From Rhodomicrobium vannielii ATCC 17100 (GTDB taxonomy: Bacteria; Pseudomonadota; Alphaproteobacteria; Rhizobiales; Rhodomicrobiaceae), in contig NC_014664.1 of NCBI RefSeq assembly GCF_000166055.1, forward strand, positions 1,389,927 to 1,453,926: DNA of 64,000 nt, in the 5' to 3' direction. The notes under the pieces were generated by a model. It saw nothing but the letters and a program-made list of their open reading frames with translations. It did not search any database and was not told the DNA's origin. This document shows positions 63,594 through 64,000 of the stretch, one piece after another; within the stretch, counting starts at the first letter, position 1; each line of letters begins with the position of its first letter. The translations under genes were made by a program, and so were the position numbers.

Positions 63594-64000
63594 GTGCAAA
63601 TGGTCGCCGCGCGTGTGGCCGCCGTGCTCATCGTGACGATGGCGCTCGCGACCTTCTCAAGCGTACGCGCCGGAGAGGCGCAGGACACCGCATTTGCCGC
63701 CCTGAAGTCGGAGCTTTGGCCGGTCGCCGAGCGCGAGGGCGTTTCACGCGAGACGTTCAATGCGGCGTTCGCGGGGCTGGAACCCGATCCCGAAGTTCTG
63801 CGGCTCGCCAACCGCCAGCCCGAGTTCACCCTCACCGCGACGCAATATCTCGATCGCATCATCACGCCTGCGCGCATCGCCGACGGCAAGGCCGCCTATC
63901 TCAAATACGAGGCGAAGCTCAAGGTGCTGGAGCGGCGCTACGGCGTGAGCCGCTTCGTCCTGGTCGCGATATGGGGCGCCGAATCGGATTTCGGCAACAA
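63594..64000 (+). CDS. Lytic murein transglycosylase (MltB-like), 3' end outside window
   Basis: The protein begins at GTG 63594 (or ATG 63600) after GAGGGAG. It has a signal peptide (ARVAAVLIVTMALATFSSVRAGEA) and the first part of a transglycosylase_SLT_2 domain (LWPVAEREGVSRETFNAAFAGLEPDPEVL, QPEFTLTATQYLDRI, LERRYGVSRFVLVAIWGAESDFGN). The catalytic Glu is the E in WGAESDFG. The open frame runs off the right edge. It belongs to the alphaproteobacterial MltB-like group that cleaves peptidoglycan glycan strands. Confidence 0.88.
   Translation, partial: MQMVAARVAAVLIVTMALATFSSVRAGEAQDTAFAALKSELWPVAEREGVSRETFNAAFAGLEPDPEVLRLANRQPEFTLTATQYLDRIITPARIADGKAAYLKYEAKLKVLERRYGVSRFVLVAIWGAESDFGN

Overview
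The window is high-GC DNA with the gene order of an alphaproteobacterium, probably of the order Hyphomicrobiales. Evidence is the petABC bc1 operon, the rnd-lptC-lptA-lptB-rpoN block, the block from the bc1 chaperone through DUF177, plsX and fabH to ihfA next to tRNA-Pro, and metXW behind a SAM-II riboswitch. A Rhodomicrobium-like genome would fit, but no marker here fixes the genus.

Positions 1-12.1 kb are accessory. An IS21-family element (1-2002, running off the left edge, istA broken by two +1 frameshifts) has cut the 3' end off a TPR-caspase gene. Next to it lies a tight + strand array: an OmpA-family protein, a metacaspase-like protease, a trypsin-like zymogen, a serpin, and a second, intact TPR-caspase. 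All carry export signals. The trypsin has Asp at the S1 position, and the serpin has an inhibitory-type hinge with Arg near the predicted scissile bond. This looks like an exported protease/caspase/inhibitor cassette and is the most interesting locus here. A decayed IS630 transposase and a tyrosine recombinase close the region.

Positions 12.3-34.9 kb hold envelope and metabolic genes. These include an L,D-transpeptidase, DUF5996, a patatin-like lipoprotein, two methyltransferase-like proteins, an ECF-type sigma/anti-sigma pair, purU, a CDF transporter, two tandem TIM-barrel isomerases and an aspartate aminotransferase. They continue with a short unannotated transcript-like locus (about 27.8-28.02 kb), metXW under SAM-II control, small AT-rich ORFs, an acyl-CoA dehydrogenase behind a palindromic operator, an exported methyltransferase and a FemAB-like acyltransferase.

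Positions 34.9-64 kb are mostly core. In order: rpoN, lptB/A/C, rnd, a triheme cytochrome c, an intact IS630 element, petCBA, trmL, hemF, a PD-(D/E)XK-like protein, tRNA-Pro, ihfA with a long histone-like tail, fabH, plsX, DUF177, the bc1 chaperone, bamE, DUF2066, purM and purN. Then come an AlkB-fold membrane protein that has lost its metal-binding histidines, a KASIII-like synthase, a membrane-anchored trehalose-phosphate synthase with a sensor-like N-terminus, tRNA-Gly, kdsD, galU and the start of a lytic transglycosylase.
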